From Toxotes chatareus (lineage: Eukaryota > Chordata > Actinopteri > Toxotidae): a stretch of DNA of 64,000 bases. Under the pieces are notes generated by a model. The model worked only from the letters and a program-made list of their open reading frames with translations. It did not search any database and was not told the origin of the DNA. The position numbers and the translations under genes were made by a program. Location: NCBI GenBank assembly GCA_016801885.1, contig CM028897.1, positions 16,182,501 through 16,246,500 of the forward strand. Reading direction: 5' to 3'. Positions 58,846 to 64,000 of this stretch are shown here, piece after piece (positions within the stretch are counted from its first letter, which is position 1; the number at the start of each line of letters is the position of its first letter).

Positions 58846-60786
58846 ATGAAGAACAGAAAAAAGCACAACAATGTGTCCAATAAAGCGAAATTCAAGCCAG
58901 GGTCGAAGAAGAGAGAAAACAAATGCATCGTAACGTTTGACGACAAAGACAGACAGTAAGTTTCTTAGCATCTTAGCCTTTGCCGTCACTGTTCCAATAT
59001 CAGGTTAGCATGAGCTTGCAACCAAATATTTGTTTTTTTGAACAATATGTTTTATGCGCAAATTATAGTGTTTTTATGTGTTGTTGTTTTTTAAATGACG
59101 GATTTAACCCAAACAAAGTAAGTGCAGATATCTTAGTGCAGAGTTTTCCTTAACCTTTGAAGTACTAAGGTGTCCAACTTTATTCTGTCCATTGGAAATA
59201 CTGTTAATTCTTGTTTTATTTTTATTTGAATAACTTTGTGTATTACATGATCCTTAAACCCTCCTTGTTGGCCAAGATTTTAGTTTGAATTATTAGCCAG
59301 ATGTCTCACTTAAAAAAATAAAACATACCATGCCAAGTTTGATTTAATTATTAATGTTATTGTATTGTTGATGTATTATATTAACCTGCAGAGACTGAAA
59401 AAGCTGACCTTTTCCTTAAGTTTCTTCCTCTTCTTGTCTGTCAGGGACTACCTTACCGGTTTCCATAAGCGAAAGGTGGAAAGGAGGAAAGCAGCACTGG
59501 CAGAAATTAAAAAGAAAATTAAGGAAGAGCAAATTAGAGTTCGGGAAGAGGTAAGTGTAAAGTAGCAGAGCAGGAGGTTAATGTCTGATTTGGGTCAATA
59601 CAAAGTGAACTGTGCGAGGAAGGAAGGAAAGGATGTACTGATGTTATGTTTGGCTGTCTGCTTTCAGAGGCATAAGGAATACATGAAGATGCTGAAGGAG
59701 AGGACAGAAGCTCTAGGTGAGTAAAAAGAATAAGTCAGTTGTAGATCGTTTTACCAGTTAGTAGCCATTTAGAATTTGTACCGATTGTTTTTTTTCCCCC
59801 CACCTCATTCCATCTCTCAGAGGACGATGAAGATGATATGGAAGATGTGATAACCAGCACGACAGAGTCTGTACAGTACGATCACCCGAACCACACCGTC
59901 ACCGTTACAACCATCAGTGATCTCGACCTCACTGGGGCTCACCTGCTTGGGCCTGCAGGAAATCAGGTAAACAGATAAGCTTTAGTTCATCTTAACAGGC
60001 TTCAGGTGTGCTCTTGCTCTCTCTCTGCGTTGGGTGTAGTTTTGGGTTTACTGCTCATAGCTCTACATGGTCACGATGATGATGATAATAAAACAGCATT
60101 AACACTGAGAATCTTTGCTTTCAAGGCTAACGGGGAGAGTAAGGATGAAGAAAAGGGGACGGAAGAGGAGGAGAAAACAAATGCAATGCCAAGAAAAGCC
60201 GGGAACCCTATCATGAACAAAAAGTAAGCTGTTCATCATGAAGAAAAGTCTCAGCGTAATAGCTGAGACTTGCATATTATTTTCATAAATTGAGTATTTT
60301 TGGAATTTTGGCTTTTTGTCAGTGTCACTTTGGGCTCTGGGACTTGTGACAAATGCTTGTCATCATTTTTGACCTTTAATAACTTAAATGTTGGATTAAG
60401 TAATTGCAGTGAATGCGTGGTTGCACACACACACACACTGATTGGTGCTAAATGTGCTACACACCCCAAACCCACAGTGGTGACATAATGACTTTCTTCA
60501 GATGTTTCTTAAATTTATCTGCCTGTCATCTTCCAGCCGCTCTCACTCCAGCTCTGGGTTTTTTTTTTCTCTCCCCCCCCCCCGCTGCAGGATCCGCTCC
60601 CTAACGGCGTCACTCAACACTTACAACAGCAAGCGGAAGAGGAAAGGGAAGCAGGAAGGCCGAGGAGGACGAGGCCGTCCGACAGACAAGAGACCTGGTG
60701 TCACAGAGATGAAAAAGAGAGCGGGGAGGACCAGCAAGTGGCAGAGACGTCGACAGACTGGAAAGAGGGTGCATCATCAAGACTGA
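58846..60786 (+). CDS. nol12: Nucleolar protein 12
   Basis: Six coding exons: 58846-58955, 59445-59550, 59668-59716, 59821-59966, 60126-60223, 60591-60786. All phases join and give 234 residues (human 213). Diagnostic blocks shared with human NOL12: DYLTGFHKRKVERRKAAL, IKEEQIRVREERHKEYMKML, ESVQYDHPNHTVTVTTISDL and DLTGAHLLG, followed by an acidic/basic linker and a Lys/Arg-rich tail (RTSKWQRRRQTGKR). The family (Nop25/RRP17-like) consists of nucleolar RNA-binding proteins involved in large-subunit rRNA maturation. The basic ends act as nucleolar targeting signals, and the central helix is strongly charged and probably a coiled coil. Exon 6 follows an unusually C-rich acceptor tract. Confidence 0.97.
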
Positions 60787-62456
60787 AAGAGATTGTGTGA
60801 AAAAATAACTGTGAACTGTGAAGAGATCTGACTTCTTGTGTCAGATTTATGCTCCTGTGTTTGAGCGTGAGACGTTTGTAAAGTCAACACAAGCTCATGT
60901 GGACGCTCAGTGTCTACATCGTGGAGTCTGTTATGACAATACTACCACAGTACCTGAAATCTTGTGCTCAAATTTGTACATTTTTCAAAGTAACTGCTTT
61001 TGTAGTGTTATTTCCTAAAATAAACTTTACTGTGTTTACCGAAATATTGATGAAATGAGAGATTAGCCTTGCTGATAAGTCCCCTTGTGTTGAAGCCGTA
61101 TGTCACACGTTGTCAGTGTGCTCTGTGAGGAATTTTGTCCCTCTGTGCTCCATTGTTTAATAGGAAACCTGACGCTGTTGTCAACATCCTCTCCAGAACA
61201 TCAGGAAATCAACCCTTAGCTCTGTGTTTCCTCACAGCTCCGTGTTACCTGTGTGTGATGTAAAGAAGGACCAGCCACTGTTTCTTTTACAGCATCTTAT
61301 TCACTGTTAGAGTGAAGAACCTAAAACCTAACAGCCACTGGTTTTAATGTATGTCAAAGCCCCCCCCCCACCTCACCAGTGTTTATTTATTTACGTTAAC
61401 CTGAGCCAGCGTGTGCCAGCTGTCACTAGCATGAGCGTTTCATTTCGCTTTCTAAAGCCCATGATATTTAATACAACCCCTCAATAGAGGAACCGGCAGG
61501 CCACTGGTGCCATGTTGGCTCTAGGTCTGTGTGTGCTCCAGGGTCTCTGCTGTGTCAACTCCGAGCCGTCATGGCCGCCATGGATGCTTCAGTTTCCCTC
61601 ATTGTGAGAGCAGCCAATCGGATTGATTTGAGAGTTTGGCAGCTAGAGAGGATAGAGAGCATGGGGAAGAGGAGGCATGTGCCTGATGGGGGTTTGATGG
61701 GCAGTTTATCCTCGGACTCCTAATGACATATTATAGATTGAGCTGATGGTGGGAGCTTCTCTTGTCAGGTAATGCTCATCAATTCTCTTACCATTTTTAT
61801 TAACGAAGACATCACAAAATGTTGTCTGCTAGTTTCACTATCCTACTGTTTGCTGTCTTAATACGCTCATTCACCTCTTCCTCAGTTATTTCAGGCAGTT
61901 CAGTCTTGTGGTTGGTAGTAATGCTACTCTGTGAGGAGCTTTGACAGTGCTCTGACTGGATTGTGTTTCACTGTCCTCTTGTGTCATTAGTTATCACCCA
62001 CCTTAACAGTTCCACTTTAGATCTTGCATGAACCATGAAATAAAAGAACCTCTTTAGTATTCACTCTGAGCTGCTCTGTGCTTACACCTGTCTGCAGTAA
62101 CAGAGTCTCAGCCAGACTCAGCAGCATGTAGGATCTTTTTTTTTTTTTTTTTTTGTTATACTTAAAAGCAAGACTATTACCGTTCTTACTCGTACAGACT
62201 TATGTCACCAAACACTGTGTTGTGAAAGGCGCCCTGCAAGTTTTTGGAACTATTTCACTACAACAACATGTAGTGGTACATAACGCTACTAAACTTTTGT
62301 TGGGTTTTGTATGTGCAACGACTTCCTGTGGTTTAGTCATCATAACAGTCCTTCGTTCATCCTTATAGAAGTGTTGTATGGTTTCTGTTGATACTGTTTG
62401 TTTGTTTGTTTACAGTATATTTCATTGTGAAAATGCTCTCCATCTCTCCTTCTCAG
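60787..62456. other. nol12 3' UTR and nol12-triobp intergenic or leader region
   Basis: After the nol12 polyadenylation signal there is a C run near 61361 and a CpG-rich patch at 61490-61730 with CCAATCGG and a strong-Kozak ATG. That patch could be a promoter or leader exon of triobp but is not proven. A T run lies at 62136-62154. Confidence 0.45.
61019..61024 (+). promoter_or_regulatory. nol12: polyadenylation signal AATAAA, nol12
   Basis: Canonical hexamer about 230 bases after the nol12 stop, followed by a T/G-rich stretch. Confidence 0.65.
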
Positions 62457-62749
62457 TTTTCTGTGTGGGATGCAATGAGCGCACAGGTTCCCCCTCCGGA
62501 CAAGCCATGCCCCTCTCCGGCGATGAGCCCATCTGCCCCAAGTTCCAGCCCAACATCTTCGACCCCTCCCGCTGCCATGACTGCCTGCGCCAGTGGCACT
62601 TGCACGCTGGCGCAGGGGAGAGCACTGAGGTAGCACCACAGCAGAAATCCATATCAGGCACTGGGACTGGAACTGGGACTGGGGCAGGTAAAGGAGTGTT
62701 GTTAACGCCAATCCCATCCCAGGCAGAGGAAAGAGACACCAGCAGCAAG
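62457..62749 (+). CDS. triobp: triobp, TRIO and F-actin-binding protein (N-terminal exon only)
   Basis: The exon starts after TCTCAG (62451-62456) and ends at a GTAAGA donor (62750). The likely start codon is ATG at 62507, giving 81 codons before the splice. The frame is also open upstream within the exon, so an earlier start is possible. The diagnostic segment CPKFQPNIFDPSRCHDC matches the N-terminal Cys motif shared by TRIOBP (EHFEANILTQNRCQNCF) and MPRIP (CRKFQANIFNKSKCQNCF). The location directly after nol12, as in human NOL12-TRIOBP, favours triobp. The protein bundles F-actin; the human long isoforms are needed for hair-cell rootlets and hearing. A Gly-Thr repeat (GTGTGTGTG, residues ~51-59) lies inside the exon. 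The remainder of the gene is beyond the window. Confidence 0.8.
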
Positions 62750-64000
62750 GTAAGAAAGAAGAGAAGCCGGAAAGGAAGAGGGCGGGATATGTACTGTGCA
62801 GCTAGGTAACTGGGTAGAGATGAGCACAAGAGTAGAATAAGTGCTGAGTGATGGGATTAGCTCGACCTGAAGATGGGCAGGAAGAGAGCATTAGAGGTCA
62901 CAGGTGGAGTCAATACACTGGGGTTTGATGCGAAGTCAAGGGAAACAGAAGGGGACACCACTGCTATTGCTCAAGTTTTTATCTGTCTTGCAGATCAGGA
63001 ATGATCAACAAAATTTCATGATACAATTTGGAACCGGAAAGAATATTTAAATGGGTCTTCAATGTCAGTGTTTCTGTGTGAGTAAAATATCACAAAGCGC
63101 CTCTTAATTTAATGAAGCCAACATGTAAGCACAGTTTGTGAGATCGTGTATGAGGCTTTGTTGCTTGTGGGTAAATTAAGAAAAGGTCAGAGACGACGAA
63201 TGAGAGGTAACGACCAGGAGCAGGGCGATAGCAGCAGCTCCCATTATAAATTAACGAAGCTGGATCACTTACTGGCCTCTCGGGAATCACTTGTAATTTT
63301 AGACAAAGGGGCAATATACAGAAAGGATGGGCATGTTCACAGTATTACAGTAAAACTGTGACAAAGTCTGCATTTTTCTGTTTATTCTACTTTCATGACA
63401 TAACTGCAGTTGTCTGGTGACAATAATATATCTCAAAACATGGTGGACAGTGGATTGTAGCGCTAAAGTTCCTTTGTAATACCATATTTACAATGTCCTG
63501 AAAGTTGTAGAGATCTGTGCCAGTTACTGACATTTACAGACAGTGTTACATCACATTTTAAGACAATCTATTCCAAGAGATGAGTTTATGGCAAGAAAAA
63601 AAAGTGATGAAATATGAATGAGGAAAGCCACGAGGCAGGTCGTGTTACAGAGGTGTAACCCTAATCGAACAGCAGACTGAACATGTGAGTGTGTGTCAGA
63701 GAGGACAGACACTGTTCACCTAACCGTTTATACTCAGAGATGGACCTAGCCAGACAGATGTAGGATTGTTACGTATGTGCATTCCTGCTCTGATGTAAAG
63801 TCACTACCTATTTTCTGTGAACTTACACACTAAAAGAAACTGTCCAAGATTTGATATTGACATTTTTTTAAGCTTCACCTTTGTTTGGAGGTACAGTCAA
63901 TGTCAAGAAGATCATCAGAGCATCTTCCTCTGTGACTTAGAGAGAGATGGAGTTTGCTGCGACGTTGTGATAGGCCCATGTCTTGACTTCTCATCCAATC
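62750..64000. other. triobp first recognised intron (continues beyond window)
   Basis: No exon recognised. The open frame at 63146-63361 has no family resemblance and no good acceptor. Confidence 0.5.

Noticed and set aside
60060..60115. Possible C/D-box snoRNA in a nol12 intron (GATGATGAT ... CTGA)
   Set aside because: Boxes are only about 30 bases apart and there is no terminal stem.
63146..63361. 71-codon frame in the triobp intron
   Set aside because: No acceptor in good context, no resemblance to TRIOBP or other families.
1..64000. tRNA genes, CRISPR arrays, operons
   Set aside because: No tRNA A/B-box pairs were noticed, and the split genes show this is vertebrate DNA where arrays and operons are not expected.

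Overview
The window is vertebrate nuclear DNA, almost certainly from a teleost fish. The coding exons are short and separated by GT-AG introns rich in CA/TG, TC and AT microsatellites. There are several decayed Tc1-like transposons of kinds common in fish. All recognised genes lie on the + strand in the order mei1 (3' part) - ccdc134 - an AIG1/GIMAP-like GTPase - srebf2 with intronic mir-33a - nol12 - triobp (5' end only). Gene names rest on matching the spliced translation to remembered human proteins and on gene order; no database search was run. Species-level identity cannot be given.

Layout. 1-26.2 kb holds the C-terminal ~659 codons of mei1, a meiotic double-strand-break factor, in 15 small exons whose phases are all compatible. 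27.6-35.1 kb holds ccdc134, with a probable non-coding CpG-rich first exon and six coding exons giving 229 residues. 37.3-39.8 kb holds a two-exon gene for an AIG1-type GTPase with a very long Ala/Gly/Val-rich C-terminal half; I recall no such gene between CCDC134 and SREBF2 in human. 41.3-55.4 kb holds srebf2, the membrane-bound bHLH-zipper regulator of sterol genes, in 20 coding exons. Pre-mir-33a sits in its intron at 53528-53595. 58.8-60.8 kb holds nol12 (six exons, 234 residues). 62.5 kb holds the first recognised exon of triobp, which runs off the window.

How the parts relate. srebf2 and mir-33a form the known bifunctional sterol locus: the protein induces cholesterol synthesis and uptake, and the microRNA from the same primary transcript represses cholesterol export. 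The other genes are neighbours without an evident shared pathway: meiosis (mei1), ER lumen (ccdc134), probable immunity-type GTPase (GIMAP-like), nucleolus (nol12) and actin bundling (triobp).

Points deserving attention are the GIMAP-like protein with its unusual hydrophobic tail, a one-base deficit in a G run in srebf2 exon 2 that breaks the frame, two tiny upstream ORFs and a possible SRE in the srebf2 5' region, an atypical site-1-protease site, a tandem splice acceptor in mei1, and several Tc1-like remnants.
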